64,000 nucleotides of DNA, from contig NZ_CAACUY010000005.1 in NCBI RefSeq assembly GCF_900659615.1, forward strand, positions 1-64,000, read 5' to 3'. Below, in pieces: positions 50,246-60,994 of the stretch (its first letter is position 1; each line of letters begins with the position of its first letter). Origin of the DNA: Actinomadura fibrosa (GTDB lineage Bacteria > Actinomycetota > Actinomycetes > Streptosporangiales > Streptosporangiaceae). Both the position numbers and the translations under genes were made by a program. The notes beneath the pieces are model-generated. The model made no database searches, was not told where the DNA came from, and saw nothing but the letters and a program-made list of their open reading frames with translations.

Positions 50246-51108
50246 GCGAGGATCCGTTCGTCGTCCATCGCAGCCTGCTGTTCACCGTCGCCTACGAGAT
50301 GCTCGGGTCGGCGGCCGACGCCGAGGACGTCCTGCAGGATGCGTGGCTGCGGTGGGCCGACGTCGACGCCTCGCAGGTGCGGGACCCGCGGGCTTACCTG
50401 GTCCGGGTCGTCACCCGGCAGGCGCTGAACCGGCTGCGGACGGTGGCGCGCAGGCGCGAGGACTACGTCGGCGAGTGGCTGCCCGAGCCGCTGCTGACCA
50501 GCCCCGACGTCGCCGAGGACGTCGAGCTCGCCGAGAGCGTCTCGATCGCGATGCTGACCGTCCTGGAGACGCTCGGGCCGACGGAGCGGGCGGTGTTCGT
50601 GCTCCGGGAGGTCTTCGACATGCCGTACGGGGAGATCGGGGAGGCCGTCGGGAAGTCGGCGGCCGCGGTGCGCCAGATCATCCGGCGGGCCCGGGAGCAC
50701 GTGGCGGCCCGGCGGCCGCGGGTGCGGGTGAGCCGGTCCGAGCAGCAGGCCGTGCTGGAGCGGTTCCTGGCCGCGGTGCGGACCGGCCGGTTGCAGGAGC
50801 TGATGGAGGTGATGGCGCCGGACGTGGTCCTGGTCGCCGACGGCGGCGGGGTCGCGGCCGCGGCGCTGGCGCCGGTCCACGGGGCCGAGCGGGTCGCGGC
50901 GGTCCTCGCGCGCGCCGACCGGGCGCCGGAGGCGTTCGAGACGGCGACGGTGTGGCTCAACGGCGCCCCCGCGGGCCGTTTCGAGATCGACGGCGAGCCG
51001 ACCGCGGTGAGCGTCGTGGTGGACGGCGGGCGCATCACCCACGTCTACCTGATGAGGAACCCGCGGAAGCTCACCCGGCTCAACGCCCAGGCCGACCTGG
51101 CACGGTAG
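50242..51108 (+). CDS. ECF41-family RNA polymerase sigma factor (SigJ-like)
   Basis: 288 residues from ATG 50242 (ATGA overlap with CMD). Region 2 is at about 8-75 (SAADAEDVLQDAWLRWADVDASQVRDPRAYLVRVVTRQALNRLRTV) and region 4 at about 105-155 (VFVLREVFDMPYGEIGEAVGKSAAAVRQIIRRAREHV). A SnoaL-like C-terminal extension carries the group-specific ADGGG motif and an NPRKL segment near the end. In ECF41 this extension replaces an anti-sigma factor and controls activity. A predicted ECF41 promoter precedes the operon. Confidence 0.94.
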   Translation: MSEDPFVVHRSLLFTVAYEMLGSAADAEDVLQDAWLRWADVDASQVRDPRAYLVRVVTRQALNRLRTVARRREDYVGEWLPEPLLTSPDVAEDVELAESVSIAMLTVLETLGPTERAVFVLREVFDMPYGEIGEAVGKSAAAVRQIIRRAREHVAARRPRVRVSRSEQQAVLERFLAAVRTGRLQELMEVMAPDVVLVADGGGVAAAALAPVHGAERVAAVLARADRAPEAFETATVWLNGAPAGRFEIDGEPTAVSVVVDGGRITHVYLMRNPRKLTRLNAQADLAR

Positions 51109-51126
51109 TCGCGGCCGTGGCGCGAA

Positions 51127-51166
51127 GCGTGTGTTCCGGACGGCGGGACCGTCCGGAACAACACGC
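51127..51166 (+). terminator. Terminator after the CMD/ECF41 operon
   Basis: GCGTGT plus GTTCCGGACGG (51127-51143) pairs with CCGTCCGGAAC and ACACGC (51149-51166, one bulged A); the loop is 5 nt. It begins 18 nt past the sigma factor stop. Confidence 0.85.
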
Positions 51167-51228
51167 GAACGAGTCGGTCGGTGTGAGGTGACCTGCGGTG
51201 GTAACGCCCTCAGCGGCGGCGACCACTC

Positions 51229-51923
51229 ATGGTTGTGCGACGAAAAGAACGGGAACCGACGATGGGGCGGTCGCAGGACGGACGTCCTGCGACCGATCCC
51301 GACCCGAGGCTGTGCGGCGTCGATTCGAGCCCCTTCACCGCCTTTTATCTCCGCCATGTCGATGACGTACTGCGTTTCGTGGTGCGGCGCGTAGCCGACC
51401 CGCATGTGGCCGCGGATCTCACGGTGGCCGGCCGGCGGCTGCTCGACGCGGACGACATCGGTCATTTCGAAGAACGCATCGACGCGGCGGAAGGGGCCCG
51501 CCGCGTCCACATGGAGATGGCCGCCCTGCACGCCGGCGAACGCGCCGTGCTGGAGCTGATCGCGGTCGACGGCCTCACGGTGACCGAGGCCGCCGCCGCA
51601 GAGCAGACGCAGCCGACCGCGCCGAGAGCGGCGGCCCGATGGCGCAGGCCGGCGCGCATCGCGGTCACTGCCGTCGCGGTGAGCGGCCTCTGCGCCGCGA
51701 TCCCGGCGACCGTAACGACAACATCGTGCCCGCTCCCGGATTCGTCGACCAATCCACGTCCCCGGGTTCCAGGACGGTCGCGGTGATCCATCCCGACAAG
51801 CAACCCGCCGGATCCACGCTCGTTTTCGGCATGGTCCGCACGTCCAAGGACGGTTGGATGATGGGCATCAACGTCCAGAAGCCGCCGAGAACAGATCTCT
51901 GCGCCGTTCTCGGATCCGGGTGA
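51229..51923 (+). pseudogene. Relic of an ECF sigma factor fused by deletion to its membrane-protein partner
   Basis: Frame 1 reads SSPFTAFYLRHVDDVLRFVVRRVADPH (sigma region 2 start), skips the rest of region 2, and continues DADDIGHFEERIDAAEGARR and VLELIAVDGLTVTEAAAA (regions 3-4). It then runs directly into ARIAVTAVAVSGLCAAIPATVT, a TM helix like that of the membrane gene at 63507. A frameshift near 51720 passes to a second frame with VIHPDKQPAGSTLVFGMV and a stop at 51921-51923. The intact pair of the same type lies at 62971-64000. A non-functional remnant is the best explanation. Confidence 0.7.
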
Positions 51924-51926
51924 CCG

Positions 51927-51958
51927 GGTGAGGTGACCGCGAGTGCGGTCACCTCACC
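51927..51958. terminator. Bidirectional terminator with 14-bp stem
   Basis: GGTGAGGTGACCGC (51927-51940) pairs perfectly with GCGGTCACCTCACC (51945-51958) around a GAGT loop. It ends six bases before the UvrA-like stop codon and directly after the sigma relic. Confidence 0.9.
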
Positions 51959-51963
51959 TCCGG

Positions 51964-54348
<2,385 letters not shown>

Positions 54349-54525
54349 GCTCTCCGTGTCTCCATCCGCCGGGCGGAGCCGCTCTCGCGGTCCCCCTGCC
54401 GGCCTCGCCCGGTTTGGTCTCAGTGGCTCTGAGCAGTATGTCCGGTGTCGGTCGATGGAGATGAGGCTAGCCGCAGCCCGGTGACCAGCGCTTCTCGATT
54501 CCTGATCACTCGAAGCGGCGGGGGC

Positions 54526-55458
54526 TCAGCGGCTCAGCACGGTCTCCCGCTGGACGTGCGACAGCTTCTCGGGGTTGCGGACGAAGTAGCACCCGGTGAT
54601 CAGGCCGTCCTCGATCCGCATCGCCACCACGGTGTCGACCTCCCCATCGATCCGCAGGACGAGCCCCGGGCGGCCGTTGACCTCGACCGCCTCGAACGTC
54701 GCCTGGGCGTCGAGCCTGCGCAGGCCGCCCGCGAGGAGGCGGGCCACCTTGCCGGCCCCGACGATCGGCCGCTGCACGGCCTGCTTGACCCCGCCGCCGT
54801 CGCTGAGCAGCACGACGTCCGGCGCGAGGACGTCCACCAGGCCCTGGAGGTCGCCCGTCTCGACCGCCCGCTGGAACGCCTCCATCGCCGCCCGGGTGTC
54901 GGCGGCGGAGGCGACGTCGTGCGGCCGCCGCGCGGCGACGTGGGCCCGGGCCCGGTGCGCGATCTGCCGGACCGCCGCCGGGTTCTTCCCGACGGCCTCG
55001 GCGATCTCGTCATAGCCCAGGTCGAACACCTCGCGCAGGACGAACACCGCGCGCTCGACCGGGCCCAGCGTCTCCAGCACCAGCAGCATCGCCATCGACA
55101 CGCTGTCGGCGAGCTCCACGTCGTCGGCCACGTCCGGCGCGGTCAGCAGCGGCTCGGGCAGCCACGGCCCCACGTAGGACTCCCGGCGCCGCCCGAGGAC
55201 GCGCAGCCGGGTCAGAGCCTGCCGGGTCGCGATCCGCACCAGGTAGGCGCGCTGGTCCCGCACGGTGTCGAGGTCGACCCCGACCCAGCGCAGCCAGGTC
55301 TCCTGAAGGACGTCCTCGGCGTCGGCGGCCGAACCGAGCATCTCGTAGGCGACGGTGAACAGCAGGTTGCGGTGAGTGACGAACGCCTCGGTGGCCCGAT
55401 CCAGGCGGGGGCCGTCCGCCTCGGCCGCCTCCGCTGATCGTTCGCTGTGCTCGCTCAT
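54526..55458 (-). CDS. ECF41-family RNA polymerase sigma factor, second copy
   Basis: 310 residues from ATG 55458. An acidic N-terminal extension (SEHSERSAEAAEADGP) precedes region 2 (GSAADAEDVLQETWLRWVGVDLDTVRDQRAYLVRIATRQALTRLRV), region 4 (FVLREVFDLGYDEIAEAVGKNPAAVRQIAHRARAHV) and the SnoaL-like tail with SDGGG and FVRNPEKLSHV. It is closely similar to the ECF41 at 50242. Its upstream region has a perfect ECF41 promoter, so it is predicted to be autoregulated. Unlike the other copy there is no COE gene beside it. Confidence 0.94.
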   Translation of the reverse strand: MSEHSERSAEAAEADGPRLDRATEAFVTHRNLLFTVAYEMLGSAADAEDVLQETWLRWVGVDLDTVRDQRAYLVRIATRQALTRLRVLGRRRESYVGPWLPEPLLTAPDVADDVELADSVSMAMLLVLETLGPVERAVFVLREVFDLGYDEIAEAVGKNPAAVRQIAHRARAHVAARRPHDVASAADTRAAMEAFQRAVETGDLQGLVDVLAPDVVLLSDGGGVKQAVQRPIVGAGKVARLLAGGLRRLDAQATFEAVEVNGRPGLVLRIDGEVDTVVAMRIEDGLITGCYFVRNPEKLSHVQRETVLSR

Positions 55459-55502
55459 TCCCGGCTCCTGCTGATCGGCTTTCGACTGTGGCACACGCAC
55501 AA

Positions 55503-55529
55503 GACGCCGCCTTCCACCGCCCTGTGACA
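55503..55529 (-). promoter_or_regulatory. Perfect ECF41 promoter TGTCACA-N16-CGTC
   Basis: On the minus strand TGTCACA (55523-55529) and CGTC (55503-55506) are spaced by exactly 16 nt, an exact match to the published ECF41 consensus. It lies 45 bp before the ECF41 start. A second TGTGACGTGTGTCAC palindromic stretch lies upstream near 55540-55554. Confidence 0.8.
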
Positions 55530-55663
55530 CCCGCGCCTGGGTGACACACGTCACAACCAGAGCCGGTCTTCACCTGCGGTCCCGCGATGGCTCCCGCTCC
55601 ATATCGTCGGCATATCAAGAAGCGCATACGGGTCGGCAACAGCGCGCTGCCTTGACTGGCGGC

Positions 55664-56344
55664 ATGACGCGAACTCCCTCACCAGCGCATACGAGGACCC
55701 GCCGGTTCCTTGGCGCCGGCCTGGCAGCCGTCGTAGCGGCGACCATCGCGATCTCCGGCTGCCTGCTGCACGGCTCCTCGTCCTCCTCGGCCGCACCACG
55801 CCTTAAGGCCTCGCTGCCCGCACCGTCCATGGAATCCCTCTCGGCCGCGCCTTCCTCGAAGACACCCCGTGCCCCGCGCCGCGGCGCGCTCGGCGAGGCC
55901 GACGGTGTCGTCCCCGACGGCGTGACGGTCTTCGATGACACGACCGCGGCCGTGACCAGGCTCAATCCGAAGCTGCTCACGAGCCTCCGCCGGGCCGCGT
56001 CGGACGCCGCCGATGACGGCGTCACGTTCTACGTCAACAGCGGCTGGCGCTCCCCGGAGTACCAGGAGCGGCTCCTGCGCGACGCGATCGCCAAGTACGG
56101 GTCCGAACACGAGGCCGCCCGTTGGGTGGCCACCCCGGCGACGTCCCCGCACGTGTCGGGGAACGCGGTCGACATCGGGCACTCCGACGCGTCGGCGTGG
56201 CTGTCCCGCAATGGCGCCAGGTACGGGCTCTGCCAGATCTACCGGAACGAACCCTGGCACTACGAACTGCGCGCCGACGCCGCCGATCGTGGCTGCCCGC
56301 CCATGTACGCCGACCCCACGCACGACCCGAGGATGCAGCGGTGA
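55664..56344 (+). CDS. D-alanyl-D-alanine carboxypeptidase lipoprotein (VanY/M15B)
   Basis: 226 residues from ATG 55664. The N-terminus (RTRRFLGAGLAAVVAATIAISGC) is a twin-arginine-like, lipobox-containing signal (ISGC, Cys33), so the protein is probably a lipoprotein. After a Ser/Pro-rich linker the M15 domain shows the zinc ligands and catalytic residues: NSGWRSPEYQERL, SPHVSGNAVDIGHSDA (His and Asp) and EPWHYEL (Glu and His). It trims the terminal D-Ala of peptidoglycan stem peptides outside the membrane. No vancomycin resistance genes are near. Confidence 0.9.
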   Translation: MTRTPSPAHTRTRRFLGAGLAAVVAATIAISGCLLHGSSSSSAAPRLKASLPAPSMESLSAAPSSKTPRAPRRGALGEADGVVPDGVTVFDDTTAAVTRLNPKLLTSLRRAASDAADDGVTFYVNSGWRSPEYQERLLRDAIAKYGSEHEAARWVATPATSPHVSGNAVDIGHSDASAWLSRNGARYGLCQIYRNEPWHYELRADAADRGCPPMYADPTHDPRMQR

Positions 56345-56416
56345 CGAGTGTTCACGGTGATCCGTCCGCACCCCCTACAGTGCCGGTGGTACCGGCCGGC
56401 TCGCGTGAGGAGATCT

Positions 56417-57097
56417 GTGACGGGGAACGACGCCTGGGACCCTTTCGGCACGCTCCGCCGCGCCCTGTGGATCACCGGCGGGCAGTGGGCCGGCAAGTCC
56501 ACCGTCGCCCGGACGCTGGCCGTCCGGTACGGGCTGACCGCCTACCACTACGACCACCACGACGCCCGCGGCCACAACGACCGCCGGATCGCGCGCCGAG
56601 CCCGGCTCGGGCAGCCTCTCGCCGACCCGGACCCCGACCAGACCTGGGTGAACACCACACCACAGGACATGGCCGCCGAGACGCTGGCCGGCTTCCCCGT
56701 CCGGTTCGAGTGGGCCTTGGACGATCTGCGCTGCCTGGTCTCCGGGCGTCCCATCATCGCCGAGGGCTGGGGGCTCCGCCCTGAGCTGGTCGCCCCGATC
56801 ATCGACTCGCCCCGGCGGATGGTCGTCATGGTGCCCACCCCGTCCTTCCGCGAGCGCCAGTTCCGCGAACTCCCCCGCGCCGCCACCCTCGGCGCCCGCG
56901 TCAGCGACCCCGACCGAGCCGTGCGCAACCGGCTGGAACGGGACCGCCTCGTCGCCGACGACGCCGTCCGCTCCGCCGAGCGCCTCGGCATCCGCGTGAT
57001 CGAGGTCGACGGATCCCACGACGCCGCAACCGTCGCGGACATCGTCGCCGACCATTTCCGCCCCTACCTGCCACCGGCGGAGCCCCACACCCCCTGA
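56417..57097 (+). CDS. P-loop NTPase, small nucleotide-kinase-like (paralogue)
   Basis: 226 residues from GTG 56417 with GAGGAGA upstream. Walker A GGQWAGKST is at 21-29, then YHYDHHDARGHNDRRIARR, VNTTPQDMAAETL, PIIAEGWGLRPELVAPII and VVMVPTPSFRERQFRELPRA. The order and spacing mirror the protein at 3821-4486 (VVAEGFRLLPGLV, LLPTPRFREAVF), which makes the two clear paralogues. Predicted cytoplasmic phosphotransferase of unknown substrate. It follows the carboxypeptidase gene by 72 bp. Confidence 0.72.
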   Translation: MTGNDAWDPFGTLRRALWITGGQWAGKSTVARTLAVRYGLTAYHYDHHDARGHNDRRIARRARLGQPLADPDPDQTWVNTTPQDMAAETLAGFPVRFEWALDDLRCLVSGRPIIAEGWGLRPELVAPIIDSPRRMVVMVPTPSFRERQFRELPRAATLGARVSDPDRAVRNRLERDRLVADDAVRSAERLGIRVIEVDGSHDAATVADIVADHFRPYLPPAEPHTP

Positions 57098-57197
57098 TCG
57101 ACCAGAACGTCCAGCCGCCCCCCGGGGTGGGCCGCCAGCCATAGAAGCACGCCAAAACGCACCATGCCGCGCGCTCCATAGGCCCCTCTCAGCGCTC

Positions 57198-58472
57198 TCA
57201 GCGAGGCTCCGGCGGTCTAGCCTGGCCATGGTCGGAGATGGTCTCGCCGCCGAGGCCAGTCTGCCGGGTGTCTGAGACATTGGCCGCGCGTTGTTCGGCC
57301 AGTGCAGCGCGTTCGCGCTGCTCAGCGGCTTCGGCGCGGGCGGCATCGCGCTCGCGTTCGAGGGCCTGGAACTGTGCGGTGCGGGCGGCGCGGTCAACCG
57401 CGAGATCGGTGCGTGCGTCGTCCCGTTCGTTGCGCAGTTCAGTGGCCTCCTCCTCGGCTCGACGACGCTGAGCCTCGGCTTGGGCAACGGCCTGTTCGGC
57501 CTGCGTCCGGACGGCGTCCATCTGTGCGGCGGCCTCCCGCAGGAGCCGTTCGCTTTCCTGCTCGTGCCGCTGCACCTGCGCGGTGAGGTCGGCGATGGTC
57601 GCGGTATCGGCGGCGTGCTGGCGGCGTGCTTCGGCCAGATCGGCGGTTACGGCTTCCAATCGGGCCGCTCGCTCATCGCGGTCGGCGCGGAGCGCGCGCA
57701 GTTCCTCGTCCAGTTCACGGAGGCGGGTTACGGCGATAGCAACCTCGCTGCGGGCGGTGTCACGCTCGCTGCGGGCCTCCTCTCGCGCAGCCACGGCCAG
57801 GTCGCGTTCGGTCTCGGCTGCGCCGCGCACGCGTTCGTGTTCGGCGATCCGCTCGGCCGCCTCGCGGTCGCGCCGGTCGGCTTCAGCGACCGCCCGGCGG
57901 GCGTCACGCTCGGCTTTCTCTCTGGCCTCGGTAGCGTCCCGGGCGGCGGCGCGGGCGCGGGCCTCGCTGCGCGCGGCGGTGTCGGCGGCCTGTTCGGCGG
58001 CTCTGGCCTCGGCGCGAGCGTCGGCCTCGGCGCGCTCGGCCGTCGCGACGCGCTCCAGCAGCCCGGTACGGATCTCAGTGCCGAGCTCCAGCAGCGCGGC
58101 GATCTCGGCGGCGGTGTCGCGCAGGCCGGGCACGAGCTGATCGAAGGCCTCCTGGAACCGGTGGAGCGCACCATCGGTGACGGTCGCGGCGGCGCGGCGC
58201 CGTAGCTGGGAGGCGCGGTCGGCGTGCGCCTTGGAGCAGTACTTGGGCGGCTTGCCCCCTTTGCGGCGGCCCTCAGCGTCCACCGCCGGTGGAGGCGCCG
58301 GACGGTCGCACGGCTCCCACTCGTTCAGCGCACAACGCCAGCCCTCCCCCGCCCCCACGCGAAGCCCGCCAGGAACGCCCTCCTCATCCTCACGTGAAGC
58401 CACGGCACCAGTGCGACCACTCTCGTCGCGGCCGCCGTCCTGGTCAGGGCTGGTACGCAGCTCATCACTCAT
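57198..58472 (-). CDS. Zinc-finger plus long coiled-coil protein (KfrA-like)
   Basis: 424 residues from ATG 58472. The N-terminus has a treble-clef-like metal site (WRCALNEWEPCDRP, then KPPKYCSKAHADRASQLRRRAA, about 45-93). The region 95-400 is one long, highly charged heptad-rich coiled coil (Ala/Glu/Arg, e.g. EQAADTAARSEARARAAARDATEAREKAERDARRAVAEADRRD). Such proteins resemble plasmid KfrA/SMC-like factors and are known in actinomycete plasmids and integrated elements. Four TCGCGA repeats lie just upstream, consistent with a DNA-binding autoregulator. Confidence 0.78.
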   Translation of the reverse strand: MSDELRTSPDQDGGRDESGRTGAVASREDEEGVPGGLRVGAGEGWRCALNEWEPCDRPAPPPAVDAEGRRKGGKPPKYCSKAHADRASQLRRRAAATVTDGALHRFQEAFDQLVPGLRDTAAEIAALLELGTEIRTGLLERVATAERAEADARAEARAAEQAADTAARSEARARAAARDATEAREKAERDARRAVAEADRRDREAAERIAEHERVRGAAETERDLAVAAREEARSERDTARSEVAIAVTRLRELDEELRALRADRDERAARLEAVTADLAEARRQHAADTATIADLTAQVQRHEQESERLLREAAAQMDAVRTQAEQAVAQAEAQRRRAEEEATELRNERDDARTDLAVDRAARTAQFQALERERDAARAEAAEQRERAALAEQRAANVSDTRQTGLGGETISDHGQARPPEPR

Positions 58473-58491
58473 GCCCGACAGTGTCTCACAA

Positions 58492-58531
58492 TCGCGATCA
58501 CGTTTCGCGATTATGTATCGCGATGTCGCGA
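58492..58531. repeat. Four TCGCGA iterons upstream of the coiled-coil gene
   Basis: TCGCGA occurs at 58492-58497, 58505-58510, 58518-58523 and 58526-58531. The first three are spaced exactly 13 bp and the last 8 bp. They lie 20-60 bp upstream of the ATG, a likely autoregulatory operator array. Confidence 0.7.
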
Positions 58532-59263
58532 CCGATTTTCAGAGCCCAGCTCTGAACTAGAAGAAGGGATAGTTCTTCGCACCTTGACCACCCCACGGAC
58601 GTTCGGCTCGCTCGGCTCACCTAGCGCGCTCAAGGCCCTGGCATGAGCACGAGTGGCAGCCGTACGGCACGTCTGCGACGCCCTGGCAGGTGTGTCCGCG
58701 TGCTCGCCGTCATCAGCACCGACGTGGACGCGTGGACGCCCCAGCCGACCCACCGTGGTCGACGCCGAGTTCCCCGACCACACGACGCGTCCTCGTCCCC
58801 CCGGTCAGGACCGTGAGTTCGAGAGAAGACGGCTGGCATACGCCAGAGAAAGATCGTCAGGACGCGTTGTAGCTAATTGGAGTGGGGATACAACGACGGC
58901 TGAGCGTTCGGCTCGGCCGTCGGTGGCGTAGCGGTGGTGCTTGGCGGCGGCCAGCCCTGGTCCGCGGCGTCGGCGGCCTGCGCGACGGTGCTCGGCTTGG
59001 CAGCCGGCGCACCACCCGTGCCAGTTTGGGTGCCTTTACCGGTTGAGATGGACAAGCTTGTCGAGCACTGGACTGCGCTTCAGGACGAGCTGAAAGCTCA
59101 TGGCGGGCAAGCGCAGTCCGATGCTGACGCGGTGGCTGGCGGCTGAGCTTGCGCACGCCGAACGCCACCCGGATCGGGTGCGGGAGGAGTTACCGCCGCA
59201 CTGCCGTGACGAGCGGATCGAGCGCTGAGCTCCGACTCGTGGGTCGCACCGCGGCACCACCGG
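58532..59263. other. Gene-poor stretch with small inverted repeats and possible remnants
   Basis: No gene is clearly supported. CAGAGC-CCA-GCTCTG (58540-58554) and GAAGAA/TTCTTC with overlapping GAACTA/TAGTTC (58553-58584) are small inverted repeats. From 59048 a frame reads MDKLVEHWTALQDELKAHGG, and an overlapping frame at 59100-59228 reads MAGKRSPMLTRWLAAELAHA; together they could be a broken small gene, with a weak likeness to Tn3-type transposase N-termini. Lower codon bias than neighbours suggests decay or recent insertion. Confidence 0.35.
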
Positions 59264-59698
59264 TCATGGTTGCATCATGTCGCCTGCCGGTGGATCCATG
59301 TGCAGGTCGGCGGCGTGCTCGACGGCCCATCGGCCCAGTGCGGCGAGTTGCTCGCGCAGCGACGCCCCGACTCCGGTCAGCGCGTACTCCACGCGGCCCG
59401 CTCTGCCGGATGCCGGAGTCCGGCTCACCAGCCCCTCGGCCTCCAGCGCTCGCAGGGTGCGAGTGAGCACGCGGCGGCTGATCCCCTCGATGGCTCGGTC
59501 CAGTTCGTTGAAGCCGTGCGGCCGCTCGGCGAGCAGCCGGATCACTGCGGGACTCCACTTGTCGCCGACCCGCCGCAGGACGCCCGTCACCGGGCACGCG
59601 CCGTATTCGGCGGTGGTGACGACGGGCCGGCGCGTCACTGCGCCGTCCGTCGCTGCTCCGGTTGTCACCGGGCCAACGGCCGCCATGTCAGTGGACAT
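59264..59698 (-). CDS. HxlR-family transcriptional regulator
   Basis: 144 residues from ATG 59698 (ATG 59686 is possible). Signature: YGACPVTGVLRRVGDKWSPAVIRLLAERPHGFNELDRAIEGISRRVLTRTLRALEAEGLVSRT and VEYALTGVGASL. It has a Cys (GACPV) in the usual sensor position. A 30-residue low-complexity N-terminus precedes the core. Divergent from the MBL-fold hydrolase gene with 47 bp between starts, so the hydrolase is the likely target. Confidence 0.92.
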   Translation of the reverse strand: MSTDMAAVGPVTTGAATDGAVTRRPVVTTAEYGACPVTGVLRRVGDKWSPAVIRLLAERPHGFNELDRAIEGISRRVLTRTLRALEAEGLVSRTPASGRAGRVEYALTGVGASLREQLAALGRWAVEHAADLHMDPPAGDMMQP

Positions 59699-59745
59699 GA
59701 AGGTGCCTTCTTTCGGTCCCGCCGGGTCGTCATGAGGATCAGCGT

Positions 59746-60615
59746 ATGCACACGTTCGACATCGGCGCGGTCTCGGTGACCAGGATCCCGCACTTCGAGA
59801 ATCTGCCTCTGCGCCCCGCCGCGCTGCTCCCCGGCACCGGCCCCGACCTTTGGGAGGCGAACCGTGCCTGGCTCGCTCCCGATCACTGGGACCCCGTCTC
59901 CGGCCGCGTCCGCATCTCCGTCCACAGTTGGCTGCTGCGCAGTGGCGGGCGCACGATCCTCATCGACACCGGTCTGGCCCCCGACCCGGGCCGGGAGGGC
60001 GTCCCCGTCGGCGCGGACCTGCCGGCGGCGCTGGCCGCCGCAGACGTGGCGCCCGGCGACATCGACCTCGTGGTGTGCACGCATCTGCACGCCGACCACG
60101 TCGGCTGGAACACCCGCGAGGACGACGGCGAGCACGTCCCGTTCTTCCCGCGGGCCCAGTATCTGTTCTCCGCGCCCGACCTCGCCTTCTTCGACCCCGA
60201 GACGCTGGTGGAGGAACCCGGGCGCAGCGCCGTTGTCCATGCCCGGTCGGTAGAGCCGGTGCTGCGTTCCGGGCAGGCGCTCATCTGGGACGACCATTGC
60301 CTCATCGACGAGAACCTGCGGCTCGACCCCGCACCCGGACACACGCCGGGACACGGCGTGCTCGCTCTGGAGTCCGAAGGTGAGCGTGCGCTCTTCGTCG
60401 GTGACCTGCTCCACACGCCCGTCCAAATTCTGGCACCGGACGCCTCCAGCTGCTTCTGCCACGACCCGTCGGCCGCCGCCCGAACCCGCCGCCGCATCCT
60501 CGAACGGGCCGCGGACACCGCCGCGCTGGTCCTGCCGGCTCATTTCTGCGGGCCGGGCGCCCTTGAGATCGGCCGCGACGGAACGCGGTTCACGGTCCGA
60601 CGCTGGGCCGCCTGA
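59746..60615 (+). CDS. MBL-fold metallohydrolase (lactonase-like)
   Basis: 289 residues from ATG 59746. It has the complete metal motif CTHLHADHVGWN (HxHxDH), a downstream APGHTPGHGVL His, a VGDLLHTP Asp and a final LPAHFCGPG His. The layout (FDIGAVSVTRIPHFENLPLRPAALL, RISVHSWLLRSGGRTILIDTGL) matches the AttM/AHL-lactonase-like or N-acyl hydrolase group. The substrate is unknown; lactone or ester cleavage is inferred. Presumed to be under control of the divergent HxlR regulator. Confidence 0.9.
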   Translation: MHTFDIGAVSVTRIPHFENLPLRPAALLPGTGPDLWEANRAWLAPDHWDPVSGRVRISVHSWLLRSGGRTILIDTGLAPDPGREGVPVGADLPAALAAADVAPGDIDLVVCTHLHADHVGWNTREDDGEHVPFFPRAQYLFSAPDLAFFDPETLVEEPGRSAVVHARSVEPVLRSGQALIWDDHCLIDENLRLDPAPGHTPGHGVLALESEGERALFVGDLLHTPVQILAPDASSCFCHDPSAAARTRRRILERAADTAALVLPAHFCGPGALEIGRDGTRFTVRRWAA

Positions 60616-60644
60616 TCACCGTCTCCGGGCCCTTACCTGGCCCG

Positions 60645-60911
60645 TTAACGGCACCCGCAGTTGTGGGCCTGCGGGGCGGCGCCTTCCCACGCCGTCATCG
60701 GCTCCCCGCGCCCAGGCAAGGCCGCTTCCGCTCCCCATAGCCAGCGTGGCCGGACCGCCCGCAGCTCGTCGTCCTCGTCGCAGGGGTGCGGCTCGATGCG
60801 GTGGTCGGCCTCGGTCAGCACCTCGACGGCGCGCTCGCGCGCGGCCGGTTGCCAGGCGGGGTCGGTGAAGTCGTCGCAGAAGCCCACGGTGAGCGAGTCA
60901 TGGCATTCCAC
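60645..60911 (-). CDS. Hypothetical 88-residue protein
   Basis: From GTG 60911 the frame encodes ECHDSLTVGFCDDFTDPAWQPAARERAVEVLTEADHRIEPHPCDEDDELRAV, then a Trp-rich stretch and a Cys-rich end (APQAHNCGCR). The composition and codon choice look like a real protein, and the second half is probably a small beta-rich unit. I do not recognise a family. It converges with the MBL gene (29-bp gap) and follows the TetR gene, pointing the same way. Confidence 0.45.
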   Translation of the reverse strand: MECHDSLTVGFCDDFTDPAWQPAARERAVEVLTEADHRIEPHPCDEDDELRAVRPRWLWGAEAALPGRGEPMTAWEGAAPQAHNCGCR

Positions 60912-60994
60912 CGAGAACCCGACGCAGGAGGGGAACTCCGTGCAGCCCGCGCCGCTGGGCGGATCGTGTTCGGGGACCCGCTGGTGGTTGCTGC

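Noticed and set aside
59048..59228. Possible Tn3 transposase remnant
   Set aside because: Likeness is limited to a short VEHWT segment; not enough to call a transposase.
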